From CAZNNH01 sp964574335 (lineage in GTDB: Bacteria; Acidobacteriota; Vicinamibacteria; Fen-336), in the NCBI GenBank assembly GCA_964574335.1, contig CAZNNH010000010.1:1-64000 (forward strand): a stretch of DNA of 64,000 nt, given 5' to 3'. The position numbers and the translations under genes were made by a program. Under the pieces are notes generated by a model that had not been told where the DNA came from, did not search any database, and worked only from the letters and a program-made list of their open reading frames with translations. Shown here in pieces: positions 16,667-25,686 of this stretch. Every line of letters starts with the position of its first letter. Within the stretch, counting starts at the first letter, position 1.

Positions 16667-17094
16667 CGGTAGGTGATGGTGACGGCCAGGTCCTTCGGCA
16701 GCGCCTTCACGCCCGGCTCCTCGGGGTCGACGTAGGGCCGGAGGCTGATGCCGGAGAGGACGTAGGTGCGCGCGCCCTCGGTCTTGCGCTTGACCACCTG
16801 GACCTTCCTCACGATGGGCTGATCGAACGGCACCCGCGGCGCGCGCGCCCCTCGTCCCCCGAAGCCGGGCCGGATGCCGAGCTCCTTGAGCTGCTCCAGG
16901 ATCCTCTGCGCACGCTGGTTCCCCTTCTCGGCGTGCGCCCGGTACTCGGAGACCACCGAGCGAAGCGTCGTGTCGGACACCTGCTTGCCGACGGCGTCGC
17001 GAAGGACGTCCCAGTCCTCCATCGCGATCAGGAACTGGACCTGCTGGGCCCTCAGCCCGGGCCGTCGACGCGCCCGCCTCTTCTGCTGCGGCAT
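16667..17094 (-). CDS. Hypothetical basic protein, 3' end lost in gap
   Basis: At least 142 residues, cut by the gap. The start is strongly basic (QQKRRARRRPGLRAQQ). A helical segment (residues about 18-75) contains IAMEDWDVLRDAVGK and VVSEYRAHAEKGN, and a beta-rich part (about 95-142) runs RKVQVVKRKTEGARTYVL to DLAVTITYR. GGAGG lies just before the ATG at 17094. I do not recognise the family. No membrane segment is seen. Divergent from the small gene at 17255. Confidence 0.6.
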
Positions 17095-17208
17095 ATCACC
17101 TCCAGAGTCTCTGCCCAATCCTTACCGATACCACGTGAGTCGGCGAGATTTGATGCCAGAGGATATCACCCTAACCGCTCGGTTCCTGCGACTCATGTCC
17201 TCACCTGG

Positions 17209-17238
17209 TTGGCGGCGGCGGCGGCCGACAGCTACGAT
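17209..17238 (+). promoter_or_regulatory. Promoter of the small nuclease-like gene
   Basis: TTGGCG (17209-17214), an 18-base spacer, then TACGAT (17233-17238). The predicted start of transcription is about ten bases before ATG 17255, just enough for the GGAG at 17245-17248. Confidence 0.45.
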
Positions 17239-17254
17239 AGGCGTGGAGCCTCCC

Positions 17255-17605
17255 ATGTCCGCGGATCCCTCGGCACCTCGACGACACATCGCCACCCTCA
17301 GGGAGGGCCCGCTCCACGCCGCCCTCAAGGCCTGGTATCAGGAGCCCGGGGACGAGACGGAGGTACCCGTCGACGGGCGCCAGATCGACATCGTGCGCGG
17401 CAACCTGCTGGTCGAGATCCAGACAGCCGGAATCGGGTCGATCCGGGGAAAGCTCGAACGCCTGGTGCAGGACCATCCGGTGCGCCTGGTCCTTCCCGTG
17501 CCCGTCGCGAGGTGGATCGTGCGTGTCGGCGGCCTCCGGCTGACCGGCGCCATCGAGGCGGTGGGGACCGAGGGCAACGCCGTCCTCTACGTGGCCTCCA
17601 CGTAG
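17255..17605 (+). CDS. Small PD-(D/E)XK-like protein, possibly a truncated family member
   Basis: 116 residues. LHAALKAWYQEPGDETEVPVDG is followed by RQIDIVRGNLLVEIQTAGIG and IRGKLERLVQDHPVRLVLP. The order Glu, Asp (IDIV), Glu-x-Gln (VEIQ) and a following basic helix fits a PD-(D/E)XK nuclease core. I recall longer relatives of about 200-250 residues with DIVRG-LLIEIQT motifs, so this one may lack a C-terminal half; the last 30 residues do not resemble what I remember. GGAG lies six bases before the ATG; a GTG four codons earlier is the alternative. Nuclease activity is inference only. Confidence 0.55.
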   Translation: MSADPSAPRRHIATLREGPLHAALKAWYQEPGDETEVPVDGRQIDIVRGNLLVEIQTAGIGSIRGKLERLVQDHPVRLVLPVPVARWIVRVGGLRLTGAIEAVGTEGNAVLYVAST

Positions 17606-17655
17606 CCTTCCGCGGTTTGCCCTGGTGGGGCGCGTGATCTAGATTACCGCGCGAC

Positions 17656-18534
17656 GTGGCCAGCCCGTTCCGCGAGACCGCCCTCCAACCCTCCGACGAG
17701 GAGCTGCTGGCCGAGGTCCGCTCCGGCAGCCGAGAGTCGCTGGAAAAGCTCGTCGTCCGCCATCAGCCCTGGATCCTCAACGTCGCCGTGCGCATGCTCT
17801 GGTGCCGGGACGACGCGGAGGATGCCACCCAGGAGATCCTGATCAAGGTCCTCAAGGCCCTGCCCGCCTTCCGTGGCGAGAGCACGCTCCGCACCTGGCT
17901 CTATCGCATTGCGGTCAATCACATCCTGGACCTGCGCCGGCGGGACTGGTCCATCTCCGCGCCGCGGCGCTCTTTCGCCGCCAGGGACGCGATCCTGGCG
18001 AGCCTCCCAGACCTCGACCTGCCCGACCCGCGCACCGTTCCGGTGCCGGTGGAGATCCTGGTCGAGGAGGCCAAGGTCGGGTGCACCACCGGGGTGCTGC
18101 TCTGCCTGGACGGCCGACAGAGGCTGGTGTTCATCCTCGCCGAGATCCTGGGCGCCACCGACACGGTCGGCTCGGAGATCGTGGGCGTGACACCGGCCAA
18201 CTTCCGCCAGATCCTGTCGCGGGCCCGGCGCGAGCTCTACGAGTACCTGCAGGGAAGCTGCAGCCTCGTCAACCCGGAGGCTCCGTGCCGCTGCGCCAGG
18301 AAGACTCGGGCCTTCATCGAGAAGGGCTATCTCGACCCCGAGCGCCTGGTGTTCACGAGAGATCACCGTCGCCGGATCCGCGAGGTCGTGGAGGAGCGAG
18401 CCGACGAGCTGTATCGGGCCTACGAGACGTTCGGTGCCAACGTCTTCCGCGACCACCCCTTCTACCGGTGCTCCGACCCGGCGGCGATGCTGCGCCAGGT
18501 GCTGGCGACGATGTCGCCGGACCTCTTCCGCTAG
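17656..18534 (+). CDS. Sigma-70 family factor with Cys-rich C-terminal extension
   Basis: 292 residues. Region 2 is clear (EELLAEVRSGSRESLEKLV, DDAEDATQEILIKVLKAL, TWLYRIAVNHILDLRR). Region 4 (about 152-197) reads CLDGRQRLVFILAEILGATD ending FRQILSRARREL, a divergent helix-turn-helix. An extra tail of about 95 residues follows, beginning CSLVNPEAPCRCARKTRAFI with three clustered Cys that might bind metal or sense redox. Ordinary ECF factors stop near 190 residues. Start is GTG, 11 bases after a TAGATT. No anti-sigma gene is adjacent, so the tail may do the regulating. Sigma assignment is firm; the sensing idea is inference. Confidence 0.8.
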   Translation: MASPFRETALQPSDEELLAEVRSGSRESLEKLVVRHQPWILNVAVRMLWCRDDAEDATQEILIKVLKALPAFRGESTLRTWLYRIAVNHILDLRRRDWSISAPRRSFAARDAILASLPDLDLPDPRTVPVPVEILVEEAKVGCTTGVLLCLDGRQRLVFILAEILGATDTVGSEIVGVTPANFRQILSRARRELYEYLQGSCSLVNPEAPCRCARKTRAFIEKGYLDPERLVFTRDHRRRIREVVEERADELYRAYETFGANVFRDHPFYRCSDPAAMLRQVLATMSPDLFR

Positions 18535-18705
18535 AACCAGTCGGCGGGCGCTACTGTCACAGACCGCTTCCGGCTCCCGTCCAACTCGAGTGACGGACGG
18601 GCTTCCCGGATCCCGACGTGGTGGGAGCCGGATTGATCCGTCCCTGGCACGCTGGACGACGTGTGCCTCGAGTGGGGCCGTCTGGGAAAGGAAGGGGTCG
18701 TCGAC

Positions 18706-19884
18706 ATGGACCAACGAGAATCGGGTCGCACCGCCTCCAGGATGACGCGGCTGGTCGCCTTCCAGGCTCTCGCCCTCGGCGTGGGCGGGATGGCGGCCAC
18801 CCCTGGCATCCGCCCGCCGGTCTCCGTGCCCCTCGATGCCGATCACTGGCACCTGGCCGACAGCGCCCGGTTCGTCGAGATCGGCGGCCGGACGGCGCTC
18901 ACCGGCATGGCCTACGTGAAGGATGCCGACTTCCTGAACGGGACCATCGAGGCGGACCTGTGGATCACCGGGGAGGTCGACTTCGCCGGCTTCATGTTCC
19001 GGGTCCAGTCCCTCGACGAGTACGAGTGGGTCTGGCTCCGAACCCACAAGGCCAACGGCCAGATCCAGGACGGCCTCCAGTACGCGCCCGCGTTCCATGG
19101 GGTCCCGTGTTGGCAACTCAACGGCGGCCCGGGAGGCATCGCTCCGGTGACCGCTCCCAGCCACCAGTGGGTCCACATGAAGCTCGAGATACGGAACGAC
19201 ACGGCCACGCTCTACGTCGGCGACATGACCCAGCCGGCCCTGGTCATGCACCCCCTGCAGCTCGGGCTCAAGAAGGGCTCCGTCGGGCTCCAGGCCTATC
19301 GCGGCAAGGCCGCGTACTTCTCCAACCTCACCTACCGCATCGACGATGCCGACCCGGTGCCTCCGTCCGACGATGGCCAGCCGCCGGCCCCCGGCGTCCT
19401 GACCGGCTGGCGGCTGTCACCGCCCTTCCCGGTCCCGAGCCTCGACGCGATCACGACCTACCCCGCCGCTCGGCTGGTGGAGGGCGAAGAGTGGGTCGTC
19501 CCCGCCACGGACGAACAGGGTCTGATCAACATCACCCGGTACCACGGGAGGACCGGTGGAGTGGTTCGGCCCGGCAAGGCCCCCGACTGCGCCATCCTGC
19601 GGGCCTACCTCGACGCCGAACGAGCCCGGCGCGTGCAGATGCGCTTCGGCTACAGCGACGCGGTGGCGTTGTTCCTGAACGGAGCCCCCCTCTTCTGGGG
19701 GAGCAGCGCCTTCCTCTGCAGGAACGCGGCGGACGGGGAGTGGATCAGCCTCAACGACGCCGTCTTCCTGGACCTCGAGAAGGGCCGGAACGAGCTGCTC
19801 GCCGTGGTGGCGGAGGACTTCGGCGGATGGGGCTTCGAGGCCCGGTTGACCGACACCGAGGGGATCACGGTGCGAGGAGAGTGA
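18706..19884 (+). CDS. Exported two-domain beta-sandwich protein (DUF1080/LamG-like)
   Basis: 392 residues. A short hydrophobic segment near residues 13-30 (TRLVAFQALALGVGGMAA) may export it. Residues about 35-215 look like a concanavalin-type sandwich: FLNGTIEADLWITGEVDFAGFMF, DEYEWVWLRTHKANGQIQD, WVHMKLEIRNDTATLYVGD and GSVGLQAYRGKAAYFSNL are the strand order of 3-keto-disaccharide hydrolase (DUF1080) domains. A second beta domain (about 225-390) includes RVQMRFGYSDAVALFLNG. Catalysis is not established. ATG 18706 is used; the frame is open 45 bases further but without a binding site. Confidence 0.65.
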   Translation: MDQRESGRTASRMTRLVAFQALALGVGGMAATPGIRPPVSVPLDADHWHLADSARFVEIGGRTALTGMAYVKDADFLNGTIEADLWITGEVDFAGFMFRVQSLDEYEWVWLRTHKANGQIQDGLQYAPAFHGVPCWQLNGGPGGIAPVTAPSHQWVHMKLEIRNDTATLYVGDMTQPALVMHPLQLGLKKGSVGLQAYRGKAAYFSNLTYRIDDADPVPPSDDGQPPAPGVLTGWRLSPPFPVPSLDAITTYPAARLVEGEEWVVPATDEQGLINITRYHGRTGGVVRPGKAPDCAILRAYLDAERARRVQMRFGYSDAVALFLNGAPLFWGSSAFLCRNAADGEWISLNDAVFLDLEKGRNELLAVVAEDFGGWGFEARLTDTEGITVRGE

Positions 19885-19909
19885 GGGGCGGTTTGACTCG
19901 CCGGGCGGG

Positions 19910-20245
19910 ATGCGCTTCCATGGGTCCGTGCGTGGGGTATTGGGCCGGTTGACGGCGGCGCTCCTGATCGTGCTCCTGGCGGGGCCTGGCGCCGCCCCGG
20001 GCTGGCTCTCGGTGGCCGACACGCCCGCCGCCCCCTCGACGCACGACAACGGCATGGCGGCGACGCCGCCCCCCGCCGTCTCGGTCGACCCGGCGGCCGC
20101 GCCCGTAGGGGTAGCGGCATCACCCGCCTCGGCACCCCAGCGTGTGCTGGTCCGCTTCCACCCCCTCCTCAGCCGGATCGTCACCGACGGCACGTCTCGC
20201 CTCCCGATCCCGGTGAAACCCGCGCCAACCGTCCTCCGCGTCTAG
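19910..20245 (+). CDS. Small secreted Pro/Ala-rich hypothetical protein
   Basis: 111 residues. A signal peptide spans residues 1-30 (LTAALLIVLLAGPGAA). The mature part is rich in Pro, Ala and Ser, with a basic segment RVLVRFHPLLSRIV near the end. No family is recognised. It lies 25 bases after the beta-sandwich gene and about 80 bases before secD. Coding is supported mainly by the signal peptide and the spacing. Confidence 0.45.
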   Translation: MRFHGSVRGVLGRLTAALLIVLLAGPGAAPGWLSVADTPAAPSTHDNGMAATPPPAVSVDPAAAPVGVAASPASAPQRVLVRFHPLLSRIVTDGTSRLPIPVKPAPTVLRV

Positions 20246-20327
20246 AGAGCTCTCTCCGCCTCCTCTTCACCGTCCGTTCACGTGTCGATGGTCATGGCGG
20301 GGCCTCGCCCTGCCGGGAGAGAGCAAG

Positions 20328-21674
20328 ATGACGAGCTGGAAATGGCGTGCCGCTTTCTACGTGACGTTCCTGATCGCTTGCGGGATGGCGATCTGGCCCC
20401 CCTTCGGACGAGACGGAAGGCCGGGCAAGCTCAAGCTGGGCCTGGACATGCGCGGTGGGGCGCACCTCGTGCTGCAGGTCCTGCCCGAGAGCTCCCCTGC
20501 CGGCGGCCCGCAACGGGTCACGCCGGAGACCCTGCAGGAGGTGATCCGGACCCTGGAGCGCCGCGTGAATCAGCTCGGCGTCGCCGATCCCGTGATCACG
20601 GAGTACGGGAGCGGCGGCGATCGGGTCCTGGTCCAGCTCCCGGGCGTCGCGGATGTGGAGCAGGCCAAGCGGCTGTTGATCCGCCTGGCCCGGCTCTCGC
20701 TGCACCTCGTGGACAGGGTGGCCCCGACCCGCGAGGGGCTCCTCGCCCAGGTTCCGGCCGGCGTGCCGCCCGCGCTCATCGTGCTGGAGGGTCAAGCGAA
20801 CGCGCCCGGAGAAGCCGCCTTCTACCTGGTGCATCGCCAACCGGTGGTGACGGGGCGCGACCTGAGGACCGCCCGCACCGGGATCGGTGAGCTCGGCCAG
20901 CCCAACGTCCGGTTCACGCTCGACCCGCAAGGCGCCAAGGCCCTCGAACGCGAGACCGCTCGCAACATCGGCCGCCGGCTGGCCATCGTCCTCGACGAGC
21001 GGGTGATCTCGGCCCCCACCATCGACGGCGTGGTGGGGATGGAAGGGCAGATCCGCGGCGGCTTCACCGCCGCGGAAGCCGACGAGATGGCGGCCCTCCT
21101 GCGTGCGGGCGCGCTGCCTGCCAAGATGCGCTACCTCCAGGAGCTCACCGTGGGCGCGTCGCTGGGCCGCGATTCCATCCGGGCCGGGCTGTCGGCCTCG
21201 GCCGCCGCCGTCCTGCTGGTCGCCGCCTTCATGCTCGCCCGCTACCGCCTGGCCGGGGTGAACGCGGTGGTCGCGCTCTCTGCCAACCTGCTGATCCTGT
21301 TGGCAGCCCTGGTCTGGTCCCAGGCGACGCTGACCCTGCCGGGGATCGCCGGGATCATCCTGACCCTCGGCGTGGGAGTCGACACCAACGTGCTGGTGTT
21401 CGAGCGCATCCGCGAGGAGCTGCGCCTGGGGAGGACCGCGCGCCAGGCGGTGCACGTCGGCTTCGCCCGGGTGTGGGTCACCATCCTCGACACCCACGCC
21501 ACGGCGCTGATCGCGGCCGCGCTGCTCTTCCAGTTCGGCACCGGACCCGTCAAGGGCTTCGCGGTCACGCTGGCGATCGGCCTGCTCGCCAACGTGTTCG
21601 CGTCCTACTTCGTCAGCCAGCTCCTCTTCGAGTGGGTCCTCCGCCGTCGCCCGACCACCGCGCTGAGCATCTGA
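20328..21674 (+). CDS. secD: SecD-type protein translocase subunit (orphan, SecF absent)
   Basis: 448 residues with the full SecD plan. Helix 1 is at about 7-25. The P1 periplasmic region holds LGLDMRGGAHLVL and VIRTLERRVNQLGVADP. Then comes the head domain with NVRFTLDPQGAKALE and the P1 base VISAPTIDGVVGMEGQIRGGF. Five C-terminal helices include LGVGVDTNVLVFERIREELR. SecD with SecF uses proton flow to help proteins leave SecYEG. No secF follows; the next gene is a convergent Crp/Fnr regulator. This may be a second, standalone SecD, as some bacteria have. A binding site is seen as GGGAGAGAGCAAG ahead of the ATG. Confidence 0.85.
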   Translation: MTSWKWRAAFYVTFLIACGMAIWPPFGRDGRPGKLKLGLDMRGGAHLVLQVLPESSPAGGPQRVTPETLQEVIRTLERRVNQLGVADPVITEYGSGGDRVLVQLPGVADVEQAKRLLIRLARLSLHLVDRVAPTREGLLAQVPAGVPPALIVLEGQANAPGEAAFYLVHRQPVVTGRDLRTARTGIGELGQPNVRFTLDPQGAKALERETARNIGRRLAIVLDERVISAPTIDGVVGMEGQIRGGFTAAEADEMAALLRAGALPAKMRYLQELTVGASLGRDSIRAGLSASAAAVLLVAAFMLARYRLAGVNAVVALSANLLILLAALVWSQATLTLPGIAGIILTLGVGVDTNVLVFERIREELRLGRTARQAVHVGFARVWVTILDTHATALIAAALLFQFGTGPVKGFAVTLAIGLLANVFASYFVSQLLFEWVLRRRPTTALSI

Positions 21675-21693
21675 GAGGCCGCGCCAAGGCCGC

Positions 21694-22446
21694 TCAGGGC
21701 GAGTCGACTCTCTCGCCGGCCCGGTGCAGTGCCTCGGGATCGAGCACCTGAAAACGTCCCCGGCCGAGCCTGTGAAGGACTCCCGCGGAGACCAGCCTGG
21801 TGACGCTTCGGGAGAGCGTCTCCGGCGTGATACCGATCGCCGCCGCGAACTCGCCGCCGGTTACGGGCAGGCGGATGATCCCAGCGGCGCCTCCGGAGCC
21901 GTGCCCCTCCGGCAGCAACGCCGCCAGCGCCGAGGCCACTCGCGGCAGCACGCCGAGGCTGGACGGGCCCTCGATGCGACACATCGCCTCCCGCAGCCGA
22001 CGGCCCACCAGCCCGATCAGCGCGATCGCCACCTGCGGATCCAGCCGTACCGCGGCGAGCAGCTCGTCCCGAGACATCACCTGGGCCTGCGTGTCCACCA
22101 GCGCCTGGGCGTCGGCCGGGTACGGCTCTCCGTCCAGGAAGGGGAGGAAGCCAAAGACGTCGCCGGGGCCCATGATGAAGACCGTGACCGCGCGTCCGGT
22201 CGGAAGCGAACGATAGACCTTCACGCGCCCGGCCTCGATCGCCACCAGCATGCCGTTCGGCTCACCCTCGCGCCACAGCAACGAGCCGGCGGGGAACCGT
22301 CGGCGATGGAGGTGCGGCCCGAGGAGCTGGCGCGCCTGACTCGCCAGCGTGTCCAGGCGCGGGCCGAACGCCGCGATGGGCGGCGCCGATCTCGACGCAC
22401 CTCCCGCTCCCGGTCCGCGGCCCTTGCGCCTGGGAGTGCCCGGCAT
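21694..22446 (-). CDS. Crp/Fnr-family regulator with FNR-type recognition helix
   Basis: 250 residues. A basic, glycine-rich N-terminus (1-30) precedes a cyclic-nucleotide-type sensor fold (about 35-150) with GSLLWREGEPNGMLVAIEAG and IMGPGDVFGFLPFLDGEPYP. The winged helix lies at about 190-240. The recognition helix reads E209-T-L-S212-R213, the E--SR signature of FNR/DNR proteins that read TTGA-N4-TCAA; CRP has Gly in place of Ser. There is one Cys only (C156), so it cannot hold an FNR iron-sulfur cluster. AAGGAGG sets the ATG at 22446. It lies 78 bases behind the rnd gene on the same strand, and a TTGAC-N4-GTCAA box sits before that operon. Confidence 0.86.
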   Translation of the reverse strand: MPGTPRRKGRGPGAGGASRSAPPIAAFGPRLDTLASQARQLLGPHLHRRRFPAGSLLWREGEPNGMLVAIEAGRVKVYRSLPTGRAVTVFIMGPGDVFGFLPFLDGEPYPADAQALVDTQAQVMSRDELLAAVRLDPQVAIALIGLVGRRLREAMCRIEGPSSLGVLPRVASALAALLPEGHGSGGAAGIIRLPVTGGEFAAAIGITPETLSRSVTRLVSAGVLHRLGRGRFQVLDPEALHRAGERVDSP

Positions 22447-22524
22447 GCGAGTGCCTCCTTGTCCGGGCGGCCCCACATGCACGCAGGGGCAGCTCTCGCT
22501 GCCCCATATGATAACGGCGCTGAG

Positions 22525-25500
22525 TCATGCGCCCACCCCTCCGGCCACGGGTCTCTCGGCGCCGCGCAGGATACGTCCCACCAGCCGCTGAAAATCCTCG
22601 AACAGGGAGTAGAGGACGGGCACGTACACCATCGTCAGGAAGGTCGAGACCAGCAGCCCTCCGATGGCCACGACGGCGAGTGGCGAAAGACGCTCCAAGC
22701 CAATCGCCCACTCGGCGGCGATCGGCACCATACCCACCGCGGTTCCGACCGCCGTCATCAGGATCGGGCGCGTCCGCACCCGCACCGAGCCCACGAGGGC
22801 GTCGAGGGTGCTCTGGCCGCGGCCGCGCGCCTCGGCGATGAAGTCGATCAGCAAGATCGAGTTCTTCACCACGATCCCGGCCAACAGGATCATCCCCATG
22901 AAGGACGGCATGCAGCCGTGCTTGCCGGCCAGCAACATGCTCCAGGCGGCGCCGATCAGCGCCAGGGGAATGGCCGACATGATGGTCAGCGGGTGAACCC
23001 ACGAGCGGAAAGCGGGCACCAGCGAGAAGTAGAGCAGGACAAGCCCAAGGGCAAGCGCCTGGGCGAGCTGGCCGAAGGACTCGTTCATCTGCTTGGTCTC
23101 GCCCTCGTTCCTGATCGTGTAGCCAGCCGGCAGCTCGATCCCGGCGAGGGCCGCCTCCACGTCCTCCTGGAGGTGCGAGATCGGCCGCCTCGAACGGAAG
23201 GCCTGGACGTCCAGCGTCCGCTCGAGGCCCTGGCGGGTGACCATGGCCGGGGCGCGCTGGCTCTCCAGCTTGCCGAGCTGCTCGAGCGGCACCGGACCAC
23301 GCGGCGTCAGGATGGTGTAGCTCCCGATCTGCGCCGCCGCCCGCCGGCCCGCCGCGGGAAGCTGCACCCAGATGGGGAGGCCGTCCTCGTTCGGGACCCG
23401 CAGCGTGGAGCCGGGCAGCCCACGAACGGCACCCTGGAGCTGAGCGGCCACGGCGGCCGGCGAGACCTGGTAGAGGGCCAGCTTATCGGGGTCGGCGCGG
23501 AAGCGGAGCTCGCTTCCGTCGAGGGTCCATGACCGCGACACCGACGTCAGCCCCCGACCCCGCGCCCTGAGCCGACGCTCGACCTCGGCACCCAGGCGGT
23601 CCAGCGTGGCCAGGTCCGGCCCGGAGATCATCACGTCGACCGGGGCCCGGATCGTGGAGAGCGGCGTGGCCCCGAAGTCGAAGACGTCCACGCTGCGCAG
23701 TCCCGGCACGCGCCCGAATCGAGCGCGCAGGTCGGCCTCGATCTCCCAGATGGACGCCTTGCGGTGAAAGCGGTCCACGAGGTGCACGGTCATCTGCCCC
23801 TGCTGCGCCAGCCTCCCGGCCCCGAACGAGATCACCGCCGGCTCCGAGCCGATCACGGACGAGACGGACGTGACCTCCCGCCGTTCCCTGACCTCCTGCT
23901 CCAGGCGCGCCAGCGTCGCCTCGGTGGCGGCGAGCGACGTGTTGGCGTCCGTCTCGAAGTTGACCTTCACGATGCCGCTGTCCATGGGGGGCATCAGGTT
24001 CCGCCCGACCAGCGGCATCTGAGCCGCAGAGACCAAGAGCAGAACGATGCCCGCGAGGACGAACCAGCCACGGTGACCGAGCGCGAGCGCCGTCAGGCGA
24101 ACGTAGAAGTCCCGTATCGGCTCCACCACCGCACCGTCGAAGCGACGGACGAGGCCCTCGAAGCGGTTCCGCCCTTGGCCCGCTGCGCGACGCAGGATGA
24201 AGGGCGCGAGCAGCGGGATGATCGTGACCGAGACCACGTAGGACGCGGCCAGCGCGATCGAGAGGGTGACGGCCAGCGGCCGGAGCACGGTCTGCACGTA
24301 GCCGCCGATGAAGATGATCGGGATCAGGACCATGATCGTGGCGTAGGTTCCGGCGAAGATGGCCAGCATCACCTCCTGGGTCCCGCCGACCACCGCGCTG
24401 CGCAAGTCGCGACCTTCCTCGTGGTAGTGCCGCTCGATGTTCTCGAGGACCACGATCGCGTCGTCCAGGAGCATGCCCACCGCCACGATCACCGCCGTCA
24501 GCGTGACCATGTCGAGCTCGTACCCGATCAACCAGACTGCGGCGAAGGTGAGCAGGTACGTGAACGGAATCGACACCGCGGCCAGGCTCATCCCCCGCCA
24601 GTCGGCCAGGAACAGGAAGATCACCAGGACGGTCATGATGACGGCGTCCCGCAGGGCGTCGAGCATGTTGCCCACGCCAAGATGGATGAGCTCCCCCTGG
24701 GTATCCGGCACCGAGAAGCTGAGGCCCGGGTAGCTCGCCTCCAGCTCCGGGAGGACGCCAGCCACGCCGGCGATCGTGCGCAGGGCGTTGCCCGACGCCG
24801 CACGCTGCACGTTCATGGCGATCGCGGCCTCCCCGTTCGCGTGATACGCGCTCTGCGGCTCGAGGCTCCCGGGCCGTACCGAGGCCACGTCGCGGAGGTA
24901 GACCACGCCGCCCGGCCGCTGAGCCACCGGGATCGCGGCCACGTCGGCCCCGCTGGTGAACTGGCCGACACGCTTCAGCAGGATCTGCCCGCCGGAACCC
25001 ACCACCAGGCCGATCGGCTGGTTCGCGTTGAAGGCGACCAGCGCCTGCCGGACGTCGCCCGGGGTCAGCCGGTATCGTTCCAGGGCGTCACGGTCCAGCT
25101 CGACGCGCACCACCGGCTGATGGCCCCCGAATACCTCGACGTTGGCGACCTCGGGCAGTCGCAGCAGCCGCTCCTTGATGGCGTTGTCCGCCATCTCGCG
25201 CACCATCGCCAGGTCGAGCGGCGAGCCCGGCCGCGGGCGGAGCGCCAGCGTCAGGACGGCCGGCGTCGCCGAGGAGACCTTGAAGACCATCGGCGGCCGG
25301 GTGCTCTCCGGGAGCAGGGCCCGGATCTTCTGAAGGCCGTTGGCCACGTCGGTGGCCGCCGCCTCCAACCCCTTGGCGTACTCGAACTCCACCGAGACCG
25401 ACGAGACCTCGTCCTTGCTGACGGAGGCCACGCGCCGCACCTGCTCGATCCCCGACAGCTCCTTCTCGATGGTGCGCGTGACCTCGGCTTCCACGTCCTG

Positions 25501-25686
25501 GGCCGAGGCTCCCGGGAAGACGGTCACCACCGCGACCTGCGGCCGCTCCGAATCGGGGAACAGGTTGACGGGCATGTGGCGGTACCCGACGAGGCCCACG
25601 ACCGCGGCCAGCAACGCCAAGGAGGTGACCAGGTGCGGCCTGCGCAGGTAGCGTTCGACCAGTGAGGCCGGCGGCGGGGGCGTCAT
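22525..25686 (-). CDS. RND efflux transporter permease (AcrB/HAE1-like)
   Basis: 1053-residue inner-membrane proton antiporter, full RND length with 12 helices and two large periplasmic loops. Seen are helix 1 (LVTSLALLAAVVGLVGY), the porter entry PVNLFPDSERPQVAVVTVFPG, the proton-relay Asp pair in VAVGMLLDDAIVVLENIERH, and the second-half equivalent ILLAGIVVKNSILLIDFI. It should pump drugs or other toxic compounds through the adaptor and TolC partner encoded upstream. ATG 25686 overlaps the adaptor stop (ATGA). There is no heavy-metal signature of the CusA type that I can see, so organic substrates are more likely. Confidence 0.92.
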   Translation of the reverse strand: MTPPPPASLVERYLRRPHLVTSLALLAAVVGLVGYRHMPVNLFPDSERPQVAVVTVFPGASAQDVEAEVTRTIEKELSGIEQVRRVASVSKDEVSSVSVEFEYAKGLEAAATDVANGLQKIRALLPESTRPPMVFKVSSATPAVLTLALRPRPGSPLDLAMVREMADNAIKERLLRLPEVANVEVFGGHQPVVRVELDRDALERYRLTPGDVRQALVAFNANQPIGLVVGSGGQILLKRVGQFTSGADVAAIPVAQRPGGVVYLRDVASVRPGSLEPQSAYHANGEAAIAMNVQRAASGNALRTIAGVAGVLPELEASYPGLSFSVPDTQGELIHLGVGNMLDALRDAVIMTVLVIFLFLADWRGMSLAAVSIPFTYLLTFAAVWLIGYELDMVTLTAVIVAVGMLLDDAIVVLENIERHYHEEGRDLRSAVVGGTQEVMLAIFAGTYATIMVLIPIIFIGGYVQTVLRPLAVTLSIALAASYVVSVTIIPLLAPFILRRAAGQGRNRFEGLVRRFDGAVVEPIRDFYVRLTALALGHRGWFVLAGIVLLLVSAAQMPLVGRNLMPPMDSGIVKVNFETDANTSLAATEATLARLEQEVRERREVTSVSSVIGSEPAVISFGAGRLAQQGQMTVHLVDRFHRKASIWEIEADLRARFGRVPGLRSVDVFDFGATPLSTIRAPVDVMISGPDLATLDRLGAEVERRLRARGRGLTSVSRSWTLDGSELRFRADPDKLALYQVSPAAVAAQLQGAVRGLPGSTLRVPNEDGLPIWVQLPAAGRRAAAQIGSYTILTPRGPVPLEQLGKLESQRAPAMVTRQGLERTLDVQAFRSRRPISHLQEDVEAALAGIELPAGYTIRNEGETKQMNESFGQLAQALALGLVLLYFSLVPAFRSWVHPLTIMSAIPLALIGAAWSMLLAGKHGCMPSFMGMILLAGIVVKNSILLIDFIAEARGRGQSTLDALVGSVRVRTRPILMTAVGTAVGMVPIAAEWAIGLERLSPLAVVAIGGLLVSTFLTMVYVPVLYSLFEDFQRLVGRILRGAERPVAGGVGA

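Noticed and set aside
23764..25665. 633-codon plus-strand frame opposite the RND pump
   Set aside because: Shadow of the pump gene, same compositional noise.
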